Source: Luteolibacter flavescens (GTDB lineage: Bacteria > Verrucomicrobiota > Verrucomicrobiia > Verrucomicrobiales > Akkermansiaceae). From it: a DNA stretch of 64,000 nucleotides. Positions within the stretch are counted from its first letter, which is position 1; each line of letters starts with the position of its first letter. The stretch is from assembly GCF_025950085.1 (NCBI RefSeq), contig NZ_JAPDDS010000004.1:124001-188000 (forward strand), given 5' to 3'. Under the pieces are notes generated by a model that was not told the origin of the DNA, searched no databases, and was given only the letters and a program-made list of their open reading frames with translations. Position numbers and translations under genes: made by a program. This document shows, piece by piece, positions 51,526-60,327 of this stretch.

Positions 51526-52383
51526 TCAGGCGGTCGGTGCGGTCGCCCCGGCGGGGATCTTGTGCTCGGGCGCGGCGATCATTTCCGGCTCCGGGGAGAC
51601 GATGCGGCTGGGGCGGATGTGGGAGCGCTCGTTGAGGAAGGTCAGCAGATGATTGCGGATCTCCGGGTAGCGGGGATCGGCGAGGACGGCGGCGCGGTCG
51701 CGCGGACGCTCGAAGGGGATGGTGAGGATGTCGCCGACCTCCGCCTCGGGGCCATCGGTCATCATCACCACGCGGTCGGAGAGGAAGATCGCCTCGTCCA
51801 CGTCGTGGGTCACCATCAGGGTGGTGAGCTTGTTGCGTCGCCACAGTTCCAGCAGCACTTCCTGGAGTTCCATCTTGGTCAGGGCGTCGAGCATGCCGAA
51901 GGGCTCGTCTAAAAGGAGCATCTTCGGCTGGAGGGCGAAGGCGCGGGCGATGCCGACGCGCTGGCGCATGCCCTGGGACAGCTCGCCAGGATACTTGTGC
52001 ATCGAGCCGCCGAGGCCGACGACGGTGAGGTAGTACTCCGCGAGTTCCCGGCGCTCGGCCTTCGGCGCGGTGAAGTATACCTGATCCACGCCGAGCATCA
52101 CGTTCTCAAAGGCGGTCATCCACGGCAGCAGGCAGGGGGACTGGAAGACCACACCGCGATCCGGCCCGGCCTCGGTGGTCTCGCGCCCGGAGAGGATCAT
52201 CGCGCCATCCGTCACCGGGGTGAGACCCGCGACCATGGAGAGCACGGTGGATTTCCCGCAGCCGGAGTGGCCGATGAGCGTGACGAATTCCCCGGGCGCG
52301 ATGTTGAGGTTGAACTCCTTGACGATGGTGGACTTCCCGTAGGCTTTCGAGAGCTTGAAGAGTTCGAGGACAGGGGCGGACAT
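51526..52383 (-). CDS. nrtD: Nitrate-type ABC transporter ATPase, NrtD-like
   Basis: The 285-residue ATPase has Walker [10 protein letters not shown], the Q-loop [21 protein letters not shown], signature [15 protein letters not shown], Walker [15 protein letters not shown] and the H-loop MVTHDVDEA. The [10 protein letters not shown] block is typical of the nitrate/sulfonate/taurine group. It is separated from the first ATPase gene by ~600 bp of repeats, within the otherwise tight operon. Confidence 0.9.
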   Translation of the reverse strand: MSAPVLELFKLSKAYGKSTIVKEFNLNIAPGEFVTLIGHSGCGKSTVLSMVAGLTPVTDGAMILSGRETTEAGPDRGVVFQSPCLLPWMTAFENVMLGVDQVYFTAPKAERRELAEYYLTVVGLGGSMHKYPGELSQGMRQRVGIARAFALQPKMLLLDEPFGMLDALTKMELQEVLLELWRRNKLTTLMVTHDVDEAIFLSDRVVMMTDGPEAEVGDILTIPFERPRDRAAVLADPRYPEIRNHLLTFLNERSHIRPSRIVSPEPEMIAAPEHKIPAGATAPTA

Positions 52384-52398
52384 GGGAAAGAAGATGGT

Positions 52399-52489
52399 GG
52401 AGGTCGGAGGTCGGAGGTCGGAGGTCGGAGGACGGAGGTCAGAGGTCAGAGGTCAGAGGTCAGAAATCGGAAATCGGAAATCGGAAATC
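52399..52489. repeat. Heptamer array, 13 units (NGARRTC)
   Basis: Thirteen contiguous 7-bp units without indels run GGAGGTC four times, GGAGGAC, GGAGGTC, AGAGGTC three times, AGAAATC and GGAAATC three times. They lie 44 bp before the nested palindrome at 52533..52793, in the same relative polarity as the other two loci. Confidence 0.92.
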
Positions 52490-52532
52490 GGGCACGGTCA
52501 GATGGGGCGGCGGGGCTTGGTGATCGGGTTCT

Positions 52533-52793
52533 TCAGGGCCAACGGCCCGACCATTCCTCAGCCCGGGCCAACGGCCCGGGTATGGATACGGAGATGATGG
52601 CGGCCTGAAGGGCCGCGATATGGGTTGGGAGGTTCATCGGTGACGAAGTGCGATGGGGTCGGTGGATTGTTTGGGGGCGTGTTAGGTGAGGTGGTAGTTT
52701 CCCCTATCGCTGCCCTTCAGGCCGCGGATCGTGCGGGGCTGTTTACCCGGGCCGGTGGCCCGGGCTGAGGGATGGCCGGGCCTTTGGCCCTGA
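52533..52793. repeat. Nested palindromic element (two mirrored modules)
   Basis: Outer 50-bp arms 52533..52582 and 52744..52793 are reverse complements with about four mismatches by eye. Inner 14-bp arms 52600..52613 and 52712..52725 (GCGGCCTGAAGGGC) are exact. Spacers between outer and inner arms are 17 and 18 bp. Each outer arm also contains its own hairpin (CCCGGGCC/GGCCCGGG). The element fills the gap between the two ATPase genes together with the arrays on each side. Confidence 0.9.
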
Positions 52794-52809
52794 GAGGTCG
52801 GATGGGGAT

Positions 52810-52914
52810 AGCAGATAGCAGATAGCAGATGGCAGATAGCAGATGGCAGATGGCAGATGGCAGATGGCAGATGGCAGATGGCAGATGGCAGATGGCAGAT
52901 GGCAGATGGCAGAT
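52810..52914. repeat. Heptamer array, 15 units (RGCAGAT)
   Basis: Fifteen contiguous 7-bp units without indels are AGCAGAT or GGCAGAT, 16 bp beyond the nested palindrome. The unit differs from the NGARRTC arrays but keeps the 7-bp period and an AGAT core. Next to it, 52959..52978 holds a fragment of the 10546-type repeat. Confidence 0.92.
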
Positions 52915-52980
52915 TTGAGATTGGCGGCTTGTGGCTGGCCCCTGACGGCTGACGGCTGGAAGCCGCGGCCACTTTTGCGA

Positions 52981-53907
52981 TCATGCTTCGACCTGGAGTT
53001 CCTCGCGCTGGAGCTGGGAACGACGGCGGGGTGCAGGCTTGTTGAAGAAGGAGAAGTTGCGCGGTTTGCCCAGGTCCTCCGGGAGGATGTCCGGGGCGGC
53101 CAGCTTCCGGGTGACGTGCGGGGTGCTGTCCTTCTTCGCGCCGAGCAGCGTGTCCACCAGGCGCAGCTTCAGGTCCTTGAACTCCGGTGTTCCTAGTAGT
53201 TGCTTGCGGTCGCGCGGGCGGGCGAGGTCCACGGTGATTTCCCTGCCCAGCGTGGCACCCTCGCGCCCGGGCAGCAGGGGGATGACTCGGTCGGCCACGA
53301 GCAGCGCCTCGTCCGGGTCATTGGTGATCCAGATCACGGTCGTGCGGTTCTTCTGCCAGATGTCCGCGATCTCGTCCTGCAGGGTGGCGCGGGTGAGGGC
53401 ATCGAGCGCGGAGAGCGGTTCATCCAGCAGCAGGATGCGCGGGTTCGCCGCCAGCGTGCGGGCGACGGAGACCCGCTGGCGCATGCCGCCGGAGAGCTCG
53501 CGCGGCAGCTTCCCCGCTGCGTGCGAGAGCTTCACCATGTCGATGTATTCCGCGGCCCGCTCGGCGCGTTCCTTCTCCGTCATCTGCGGGAAGATCTGGT
53601 CGATGGCGAGGCGGACGTTTCCGGTCACGGTCAGCCACGGCAGGAGCGAGTAGTTCTGGAAGACGATGCCGCGTTCCGGTCCCGGGCCCCGGATGTCGGC
53701 ACCGTCCATCTTCACGGACCCGCTGTCCGGCTTCAGTAGTCCGGCCACCAGATTGATGAGCGTGCTCTTGCCGGTGCCGGAGTAGCCGATGATGGAGACG
53801 AAGTCGCCCTCCTCCACGGTGAGGTCCAGGTCGCGCAAGACGGTGGCCCGCTCGTGACCGCGGCCGAAGCCCTTCGATGCGCCGCTGATTTCCAGGATGG
53901 GTGGCAT
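52981..53907 (-). CDS. nrtC: Nitrate-type ABC transporter ATPase, NrtC-like
   Basis: The 308-residue ATPase has Walker [42 protein letters not shown], Walker [15 protein letters not shown], and ITNDPDEA where a His-loop THDxxEA is normal. This D-loop/His-loop variant may affect activity. It carries a ~60-residue C-terminal extension without the solute domain of cyanobacterial NrtC. I start at the ATG at 53907; the frame runs open much further upstream inside nrtB in another register. The order nrtA, B, C with 84 and 38 bp gaps marks one operon. Confidence 0.9.
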   Translation of the reverse strand: MPPILEISGASKGFGRGHERATVLRDLDLTVEEGDFVSIIGYSGTGKSTLINLVAGLLKPDSGSVKMDGADIRGPGPERGIVFQNYSLLPWLTVTGNVRLAIDQIFPQMTEKERAERAAEYIDMVKLSHAAGKLPRELSGGMRQRVSVARTLAANPRILLLDEPLSALDALTRATLQDEIADIWQKNRTTVIWITNDPDEALLVADRVIPLLPGREGATLGREITVDLARPRDRKQLLGTPEFKDLKLRLVDTLLGAKKDSTPHVTRKLAAPDILPEDLGKPRNFSFFNKPAPRRRSQLQREELQVEA

Positions 53908-53945
53908 GGTTGTGGGGTGCTTGGGGGATGCTCGTGGTGGTCTCC

Positions 53946-54830
53946 TCAGGCGGTGCGGAAGCGGCCCTCGACGAGGCTCATCAGGCGGTCCAGCACGTAG
54001 CCGATCACGCCGATGGTCAGGATAGAGAGGATGATGTGGGCGAAGCTGTTCGCATTGTACTGCTGCCACAGGAAGCCACCGACGCCGGGCTTTCCGATCA
54101 GCATCTCCACCGCGACAATGACCAGCCACGCGATGCCGAGCGACAGGCGGAAGCCGGTGAACATGTAGGGCAGCGCCGAGGGGATCAGCACCTTGAAGAG
54201 CGTCTTGGTCCGCGAGAGCTTCAGCACCTTCGCCACATTCAGGTAGTCCTGTGGCACGGCGCGCACGCCCACGGCGGTATTCAGCACCGTGGGCCACATG
54301 GCGCAGATGGCGATGGTAAAAAGCGCCGCCGCATCCGAGGTTCCGAAGCTCACGCGGCCATCCGCATCCAGCACCTTCAGCCCGCTGAAGAGCACCATGC
54401 CGAGCGGCAGCCAGGCGAGCGGCGAGACCGGGCGGAGGATCTGGATGATGGGGTCGAAGGCCTTCGTGAAATTCTTCGACAGGCCGAGCAGGAAGCCGAT
54501 GGGCGTGCCGACGAGCAGCGCGATGAAATAGCCCTGCGCCACCAGTTTCAGCGACAGCCAGGCAAAGCGGAGGATGCCCTGGTCCAGTTCGCCGCGCTTC
54601 GCCAGCGGCTCGACGATGTAGGGTTTGCTGGCGCTCCATGTCTCGGCAGGCGAGGGGAGATTCTTCGAGATGCCGTGGCGCTCGACCTTTGTCACCGGGT
54701 CGCCCCAATCGTCCACGGTGGTCGTGGTGGTGGCCTTGCCGGAGATGATGGCCCAGCCACCGACGCAGAGCAGGATGCCGACGAGCGGTAGCAGGAAGAC
54801 ATCGAGCTTGAGGGATTGGAAAAATTTCAT
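53946..54830 (-). CDS. nrtB: Nitrate-type ABC transporter permease, NrtB-like
   Basis: The 294-residue permease has an N-terminal membrane helix, a polar ~60-residue insert and a binding-protein-dependent transport domain with about five further helices. The EAA-type loop ([20 protein letters not shown]...[21 protein letters not shown]) contacts the ATPases. It imports the substrate delivered by the NrtA-type protein. Confidence 0.92.
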   Translation of the reverse strand: MKFFQSLKLDVFLLPLVGILLCVGGWAIISGKATTTTTVDDWGDPVTKVERHGISKNLPSPAETWSASKPYIVEPLAKRGELDQGILRFAWLSLKLVAQGYFIALLVGTPIGFLLGLSKNFTKAFDPIIQILRPVSPLAWLPLGMVLFSGLKVLDADGRVSFGTSDAAALFTIAICAMWPTVLNTAVGVRAVPQDYLNVAKVLKLSRTKTLFKVLIPSALPYMFTGFRLSLGIAWLVIVAVEMLIGKPGVGGFLWQQYNANSFAHIILSILTIGVIGYVLDRLMSLVEGRFRTA

Positions 54831-54914
54831 GGTAACGTGGAAGTGGGAAAGAATGCCCGCGGGCGTCCGGGAAGGTCCGCCCGCGGGGAACCGAATCTCT
54901 ATCCAGTAAAGTGA

Positions 54915-56201
54915 TCAGCCCTTCAGGGTCTTCACGGCGAAGGAGGCGACGTAGGCTTCCATGTCGCCCTTCGGGTCGAATTTCGATCCATCGAAGAAGC
55001 TCTCCGCCGCGTCCGAGAGGCCGTCGTGGGTGTAGCCGATTTCCTTCATCGCGGACTCATAGAGGTCCGTGCGCATCACCTGCTTCGCGATGCCCTCGTA
55101 GTCCGGCGCGCCATTCGTGAAGCCCCAGCGGCGGAGCTGGGTGAGCCACCACTTCGCATACTTCGGCTGCGGGAAGTTGCAGTTGCGGCTGCTGAAGATC
55201 ATGTAGTCCGGGTCGCGGAATTTCCGGCCGTCGCCCATGTCGTACTTGCCCTGCAGGCGCTGGAGGATGGCCTCGGGCGGACAGTTGATGTAGGTGGGAG
55301 CGCTGACGATCTTCGCCTGCTCGGGGCGGTTTTCCATCACGTCGAGCCACACGCTCGCCTCGTGCAGCGCCTTGAGGACGGCCTTCACCGTCTTCGGGTT
55401 CTTCTCCGCGAATTCCTCGGTGAAGGCGCAGACCTTCTCGGGGTGGTCCTTCCAGATCGCCTGGGTATTGATGGCGGTGAAGCCGATGCCCTCGGCGACA
55501 GCCCGGCCATTCCACGGCTCGCCGACACAGAAGCCATCCATCTTTCCCACCTGCATGTTTGCCACCATCTGCGGCGGCGGGATGGTGATGAGCGAGATGT
55601 CCGCACCGGCGCCGCCCGCGTCACCGGGATTGATGCCGCCCGCGGCGAGCCAGTAGCGCAGCCACATGGCGTGGGTGCCGGGCGGGAAGGTCATGGCGAA
55701 GCTCATGGGATGGCCGTCGGCCTTCGCTGCATCCACCAGCTGCTTCAGCGCCTTCGGGGCCGCGCCCACCTTGCCCTTCAGCGAGGTGGCGAGGCTGATC
55801 GACTGGCCGTTGCGGTTGAGGATCCACGGCACCACCATCGGCACCTTTGGCGCGCCGCCGAGACCCATGGTGGAGGCGATGGGCATGCCGAGCAGCATGT
55901 GCGTGGCCTGGATGTCGCCATTGGCCAGCGAGTCGCGGATGGCGGCCCAGCTCGCGCCCTTGGTGACGGTGGAGTTGATGCCGTACTTTTTGAAGAGCCC
56001 CTTCTCGTGGGCGATCACGATGGGCGAGCAGTCGGTCAGCGCGATGATGCCGAAATTGACGTTCGCGGTCTCCGGAGCATCGGAGGCGGCCTGCGCCCCC
56101 ACCCATCCGGCGGGCAGTCCGGAAGCGAGCAAGCCGAGGGCGGTGGTCTTGGCGGAGCGACCGAGGAAGTCGCGGCGGGAGAGGGTTTGGCGGTCGTTCA
56201 T
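54915..56201 (-). CDS. nrtA: Nitrate-type ABC transporter solute-binding protein, NrtA-like
   Basis: The 428-residue protein starts at the ATG at 56201 with a Tat signal (SRRDFLGRS). The CmpA/NrtA family pattern is present: [23 protein letters not shown], an [11 protein letters not shown] motif near the ligand site, and the C-terminal [28 protein letters not shown] part. Typical ligands are nitrate, nitrite, bicarbonate or cyanate; exact specificity is open. It is the first gene of the operon, transcribed away from a TetR gene. A TTGGCAC-type half-site lies ~45 bp upstream. Confidence 0.92.
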   Translation of the reverse strand: MNDRQTLSRRDFLGRSAKTTALGLLASGLPAGWVGAQAASDAPETANVNFGIIALTDCSPIVIAHEKGLFKKYGINSTVTKGASWAAIRDSLANGDIQATHMLLGMPIASTMGLGGAPKVPMVVPWILNRNGQSISLATSLKGKVGAAPKALKQLVDAAKADGHPMSFAMTFPPGTHAMWLRYWLAAGGINPGDAGGAGADISLITIPPPQMVANMQVGKMDGFCVGEPWNGRAVAEGIGFTAINTQAIWKDHPEKVCAFTEEFAEKNPKTVKAVLKALHEASVWLDVMENRPEQAKIVSAPTYINCPPEAILQRLQGKYDMGDGRKFRDPDYMIFSSRNCNFPQPKYAKWWLTQLRRWGFTNGAPDYEGIAKQVMRTDLYESAMKEIGYTHDGLSDAAESFFDGSKFDPKGDMEAYVASFAVKTLKG

Positions 56202-56430
56202 GGTGGCGAGGATCAACCCATGGAAAAGCTACCGCCGCGCCATCGTGCCAACGTGAGGAGAAGTTCCATGCGGGGAAATCACATGGGGCGCTTGAAGCTC
56301 CTTCATAGTCGGGCTGTCGAAATTCGTGAAATTCATCACGTTCATTGAATTGAATGCGGAGTGCGAATGATTGCGACAGGATGGCCCGATTTCGGCCGGA
56401 TCGCGGATCAGGCCTTGACGGGTTGGTTGT

Positions 56431-56450
56431 TTAGGAACACTTGTTCCTAA
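56431..56450. promoter_or_regulatory. Palindromic operator at the TetR start
   Basis: TTAGGAACA-CT-TGTTCCTAA is a perfect 9-bp inverted repeat that ends 2 bp before the tetR ATG at 56453. Its size and place suit an autoregulatory TetR site that would control the tetR-MFS pair. Confidence 0.7.
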
Positions 56451-56452
56451 CG

Positions 56453-57016
56453 ATGAGCCCAGCGAACGAGCGACAGCGCCGGCACGATCCCGGGAGGCGG
56501 GACCGGATCGTCGAGACGGCGATGGCAGTCATCGTTCGCGATGGCCTGTCCGGGCTGAGTCACCGGAAAGTGGCCGCGGCGGCGGACGTGCCACTGGGCT
56601 CGATCACGTATCAATTCGCGAGCCTCGACGAACTGGCGGAGGAGGCGTTCGCGCGCTACGTGGCGCGGTGCTCGGATCACTTCGAGCAGGCGCTGGCAGC
56701 ATCCCGGTCCGCCGACGAGCTGCCGCGAATCCTGGCCGCGGAGGTAGGCGTCTATCTCGCATCCGGCGACCAGCTCATCCTGGCCTACGAGCTCTATCTC
56801 GGCTCCGTGCGGAATCCCGCGCTGCGAAAGCTGATGAACCGCTGGCTGCGGAATACCCGCGGCTCGCTGTCCCGTTATCTGGACGAGGCCACGGCGCGGA
56901 TCGTGGACGGCCTGATCGAGGGCCTGCTGCTGCACACGCTGCTGGAGGACGAGCCGATGCAGCCCGCCGAACTGGAGTCCGCCTTCCGCAGGCTTCTTGG
57001 AAAGTCACCCGCATGA
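56453..57016 (+). CDS. TetR-family regulator
   Basis: The 187-residue regulator has a TetR helix-turn-helix (RRDRIVETAMAVIVRDGLSGLSHRKVAAAADVPLGSITYQFASLDEL) and an all-helical ligand domain. I chose the ATG at 56453; a TTG at 56441 would put the operator inside the gene. It overlaps the MFS gene by 4 nt (ATGA). Probably represses the pair until the pump's ligand appears. Confidence 0.92.
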   Translation: MSPANERQRRHDPGRRDRIVETAMAVIVRDGLSGLSHRKVAAAADVPLGSITYQFASLDELAEEAFARYVARCSDHFEQALAASRSADELPRILAAEVGVYLASGDQLILAYELYLGSVRNPALRKLMNRWLRNTRGSLSRYLDEATARIVDGLIEGLLLHTLLEDEPMQPAELESAFRRLLGKSPA

Positions 57017-58179
57017 ACCACGCCGCACCTGCTCCCGGGGACGGGGCACCCCTGCTGAAATCCACGACCAAGCTGGCGACCCGGCTGTCCTTCCTCATCC
57101 CCGGCATCGGCATCGCCTGCTGGGCGCCGCTGGTGCCATTCGCGAAGAAGCAGATCGGGCTTGATGAGGCGTCGCTGGGCTTCCTGCTGCTCTTCCTGGG
57201 GATGGGCTCGGTGATGGCCATGCCAATGGCCGGCGGGCTCGCGGCGAAGGTGGGCAGCCGCCGCGTGATCGCGGTCGGATCGGTGGGCGTCGCGCTGGTG
57301 CTGCCCATGCTCGCTCTCGCGTCTGCACAGTGGGAATTGGCGACTGCGTTGTTCTTCTTCGGCGCCTCGCTGGGCGCGGTGGATGTCGCGGCGAATATCC
57401 ACGGGATCGAGGTCGAGCAGCGCGAGGGCCGGCCGATGATGTCGAATTTCCACGGCTTCTATAGCTTCGGTGGCCTGGCGGGATCGGCGCTGATGACGGC
57501 GCTGCTCACCGCGGGCGTGCGTCCTTTCGCTGCCACCATCGGAGTGTCGGTGCTGCTGATGGTGGCGCTGGGTGTGGCGGTGCCGTCGCTGCTGCGCACC
57601 AGGTCTTCGAATGATGCGCCGTTCTTCGTGCGGCCGCGCGGGATCGTCCTGCTGATCGGCGTGCTGATCTTCATCGTCTTCCTCATCGAGGGCGCGCTGC
57701 TGGATTGGAGCGCGGTCATCCTGGAGGAAAGCCGCGGCGTGGAGGAGGCGCGCGCCGGCATCGGCTTCGTGCTCTTCTCGCTGGCGATGGCCGTCACGCG
57801 CTTCGCCGGTGACGGGGTCATCGCGCGCTTCGGCGGGAGGAAGGTGCTGCTCGGTGGATCGCTGCTCGCCTCCGCGGGACTCGCGCTGGTGGTGGCTGCG
57901 CCGTGGACATGGTTGGCCATCGGGGGCTTCCTCGTCATCGGCTTCGGCGCGGCCACGCTGGTGCCGGTGCTCTTCAGCGCGGCAGGCCGGCAGAAGGTCA
58001 TGCCGGTGGACCTCGCGATCTCCGCGATCAGCATCATGGGCTACACCGGCATCCTCGCTGGACCGGCAGCCATCGGCTTCATCGCGAAGCAGGTCAGCCT
58101 GCCCGGTGCCTTCTCTCTGCTGGCCGCGATGGTGCTGGTGGTCGCGTTCTTCTCGCGGATCGGCGAGCGCCCGGCATGA
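57013..58179 (+). CDS. MFS transporter, YbjJ-like
   Basis: The 388-residue transporter has 12 predicted membrane segments and a start like the YbjJ group (FLIPGIGIACWAPLVPFAKKQIGLDEASLGFLLL). A G(S/G)R(R/K)V loop lies between helices 2 and 3, and an ANIHGIEVE...FHGFYSFGGLAGS block in the first half is typical. Translationally coupled to the TetR gene, which suggests it exports or imports the inducer. Substrate unknown. Confidence 0.92.
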   Translation: MNHAAPAPGDGAPLLKSTTKLATRLSFLIPGIGIACWAPLVPFAKKQIGLDEASLGFLLLFLGMGSVMAMPMAGGLAAKVGSRRVIAVGSVGVALVLPMLALASAQWELATALFFFGASLGAVDVAANIHGIEVEQREGRPMMSNFHGFYSFGGLAGSALMTALLTAGVRPFAATIGVSVLLMVALGVAVPSLLRTRSSNDAPFFVRPRGIVLLIGVLIFIVFLIEGALLDWSAVILEESRGVEEARAGIGFVLFSLAMAVTRFAGDGVIARFGGRKVLLGGSLLASAGLALVVAAPWTWLAIGGFLVIGFGAATLVPVLFSAAGRQKVMPVDLAISAISIMGYTGILAGPAAIGFIAKQVSLPGAFSLLAAMVLVVAFFSRIGERPA

Positions 58180-58195
58180 GCGGGAGAAGGGTGGA

Positions 58196-59236
58196 TCACG
58201 CCGGGAGCAGGATCTTCTCCGACGCGCGGAAAAGGTCCTGCCGGTAGAGGCGGGTGAGCGGGGCTGCGGTGGTCTCCGGGAGGAGGCCCGCGCCGCGCAT
58301 GCCGGAGAGGAACCACGAGGCCTTGTCGGCCGTGGGGCAATTCAGGTCGCCGCCGTAGAAGAGGTGGAAATCCGAGGCGTCCACATTCCCGCGGCCGGAG
58401 TCGAAGACCGGGCCGAGGCTGTTCCGCAGCGTGGCGGGCGAGCACCCGGTATAGGCGGGCTTGGCGAGGATGGTGATGAGCTCGTTCCGGAAGCCGGGAT
58501 CCTGGCACATGCGGCAAGCGTGGAGCAGCGCGGCCCCGAGGGCGACGCATTCCTCGCGGCTGTCCCCGGCGAATTCCCCGGTGACCAGCAGCACCTTCTC
58601 CGGGTGGCCGGTCGCGAGTTCCGCGGAGGTGGCGGGGCACCAGCCCTGGCCGCCGAGGATGCTCTCGGAATTCCACGGCTCGCCGACGCAGTAGCCATCG
58701 ATGTGACCGGCAGCGAGATTCCGCGGCATCAGCGGCGGCGGCAGGAAGACGATCTCCGCATCCCGGCCCGGCTGCACGCCGTGGCGACGCAGCCAGGCGT
58801 GGAGGAGCAGGTGATGCGAGGAAAAGCGATGCGCCGCGGCGAGCGTGAAGGGGCGATTCTTTTTCCAGCGGTGGGAAAGATGCGCGGCGAGGCCTTCGCC
58901 CCGGCGGATGGACTCCGGCGGCAGCTCGCGGGAGAGCGTGATGGCATTGCCATGGGCGCTGAGGACGAGCGGCACGGCGATCTCCCGGCGCATCTTGTTC
59001 AGTCCGAGCGCGAGGTAGAAGGCGAGCCCGGCGATCGACTGCGCGGCATCCAGCTCGCCATAGGAAAGCATGTCCCTCACGGTGGCCCAGCCCGGTTGTC
59101 GGGAGAGCTTCACATTCAGCCCGTAGCTTTTGAAAAGCCCCAGCTCGTGCGCGACCGCGACCGGGGCGCAATCATTCAGCGGCACGAAGCCGAGGCGGAT
59201 GGGAGAACGGGACTCGACGACGATTGGACTCACCAT
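58196..59236 (-). CDS. Cytoplasmic NrtA/NasS-like solute-binding protein
   Basis: The 346-residue protein has the NrtA-family pattern: IRLGFVPLNDCAPVAVAHELGLFKSYGLNV, a DGYCVGEPWN ligand-site motif, and a C-terminal FYGGDLNC...WFL part. It starts at the ATG at 59236 directly at the domain, with no signal peptide, so it should be cytoplasmic. The NasS nitrate sensor is of this kind. Here it is divergent from a LysR regulator instead of next to a NasT antiterminator. The frame continues upstream for ~67 residues without similarity. Confidence 0.8.
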   Translation of the reverse strand: MVSPIVVESRSPIRLGFVPLNDCAPVAVAHELGLFKSYGLNVKLSRQPGWATVRDMLSYGELDAAQSIAGLAFYLALGLNKMRREIAVPLVLSAHGNAITLSRELPPESIRRGEGLAAHLSHRWKKNRPFTLAAAHRFSSHHLLLHAWLRRHGVQPGRDAEIVFLPPPLMPRNLAAGHIDGYCVGEPWNSESILGGQGWCPATSAELATGHPEKVLLVTGEFAGDSREECVALGAALLHACRMCQDPGFRNELITILAKPAYTGCSPATLRNSLGPVFDSGRGNVDASDFHLFYGGDLNCPTADKASWFLSGMRGAGLLPETTAAPLTRLYRQDLFRASEKILLPA

Positions 59237-59261
59237 GAGGAAATGTGCGTAGCGGAAAGGG

Positions 59262-59293
59262 TGCCAACCCTTCGGCCTTGGCATGTCCCCTGC
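59262..59293. promoter_or_regulatory. LysR-type operator and possible sigma-54 promoter
   Basis: TGCCAA-N10-TTGGCA is a perfect inverted repeat (59262..59283) in the 91-bp divergent gap. The right half continues as TTGGCATGTCCCCTGCT with GG and GC exactly 10 bp apart, as in -24/-12 sigma-54 promoters. That places it ~35 bp before the LysR ATG. Both readings can be true; neither is tested. Confidence 0.4.
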
Positions 59294-59327
59294 TTTCTTG
59301 GCGCGGAATTTTTGATGAGACTGGCTC

Positions 59328-60251
59328 ATGACTGAACTCCTTCCTGATCTGCGGCAGCTGCGCGCCTTCGTGTCCGTGGCGGATGAGGGGAGCTTCACGC
59401 TCGCCGCGAAGAAGCTGTTCCTCACGCAGTCGGCCATCAGCCACTCGATGAAGGCACTGGAGGACAGCCTCGGCTGCCGCCTGCTGGAGCGTCTGGGAAA
59501 GAAGACCGTGCTGACCGAGGAGGGCGAGGTCTTCCTGCGCCGCTGCCGCCGCGTGCTCGGTGAACTCGAGGACGCGGGCCGCGAGCTGGACGGGCTGAAG
59601 CGCTGGGGTCAGGGCCGCATCCGCATCGGCGCGCCGCATTCGCTCTGCCAATTCCTGCTGCCGACCGTGCTGCGCGAGTTCCGCGATTGCTTCCCGCGCT
59701 GCGAGCCGACCATCGAGGCGGACGATACCGTGAAGCTGCTGGAGAAGATGGCCGAGCACGATCTGGACATCGTCATCGGCATGCGGCCGCGCATCGGCAC
59801 CACGGAATCCTTCCGTCCGCTTTTCCGCGATCATCTCACCTTCGTCGTGCCGCCCGTGCATCCGTGGGCAGAGACGGGCCGCGCGGATCCGGAGGATCTG
59901 GGCAAGGTCCAGTTCATCACCTACGCCCGTGGCACCGAAACCCACCGGCTGGTGGAGGAGCATTTCGACAAGCTCGGCGTGCGCCTGCGCCCTCCTCTGG
60001 TGCTCGGCGACATGGAGGCCATCAAGGGCATGGCAAAGATCGGCCTTGGCGTCGGACTCGTCGCGCCATGGGTGGCGAAGCGCGAATTCGACGATGGATC
60101 GCTGGTGCGCATCCCGGTGTCCGGCGAGCCGATCGAGCGCGAGTGGGGGATCTTCCACAAGTCGGACCGCTCGCTGAGCCTGATCGAGGAAACCTTCGCG
60201 GGCATCGCGGAGATCGTCGGCGGGGAATTGAGCGAGCCGACGATTGTCTGA
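59328..60251 (+). CDS. LysR-family transcriptional regulator
   Basis: The 307-residue regulator has an N-terminal winged HTH (LRQLRAFVSVADEGSFTLAAKKLFLTQSAISHSMKALEDSLG) and a C-terminal co-inducer domain (HDLDIVIGMRP, GDMEAIKGMAKIGLGVGLVAPW). It is divergent from the NrtA-like cytoplasmic gene. Together they may form a nitrogen-related sensor unit that controls the nrt operon 3 kb away; this is inference. Confidence 0.93.
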   Translation: MTELLPDLRQLRAFVSVADEGSFTLAAKKLFLTQSAISHSMKALEDSLGCRLLERLGKKTVLTEEGEVFLRRCRRVLGELEDAGRELDGLKRWGQGRIRIGAPHSLCQFLLPTVLREFRDCFPRCEPTIEADDTVKLLEKMAEHDLDIVIGMRPRIGTTESFRPLFRDHLTFVVPPVHPWAETGRADPEDLGKVQFITYARGTETHRLVEEHFDKLGVRLRPPLVLGDMEAIKGMAKIGLGVGLVAPWVAKREFDDGSLVRIPVSGEPIEREWGIFHKSDRSLSLIEETFAGIAEIVGGELSEPTIV

Positions 60252-60327
60252 CCCGCCGGCGTCCATCGGCGCGGGCGATGAACTACGTCGGAATATCGAT
60301 GCCCCCCGGTGACACGCGGCGGGCATC

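Noticed and set aside
52399-52914. CRISPR array
   Set aside because: Units are 7 bp, contiguous and without spacers, and no cas gene is nearby.
53908-54708. N-terminal extension of the NrtC-like ATPase into nrtB
   Set aside because: The extension overlaps nrtB in another register and is Arg/His/Pro-rich. The ATPase domain starts at 53907.
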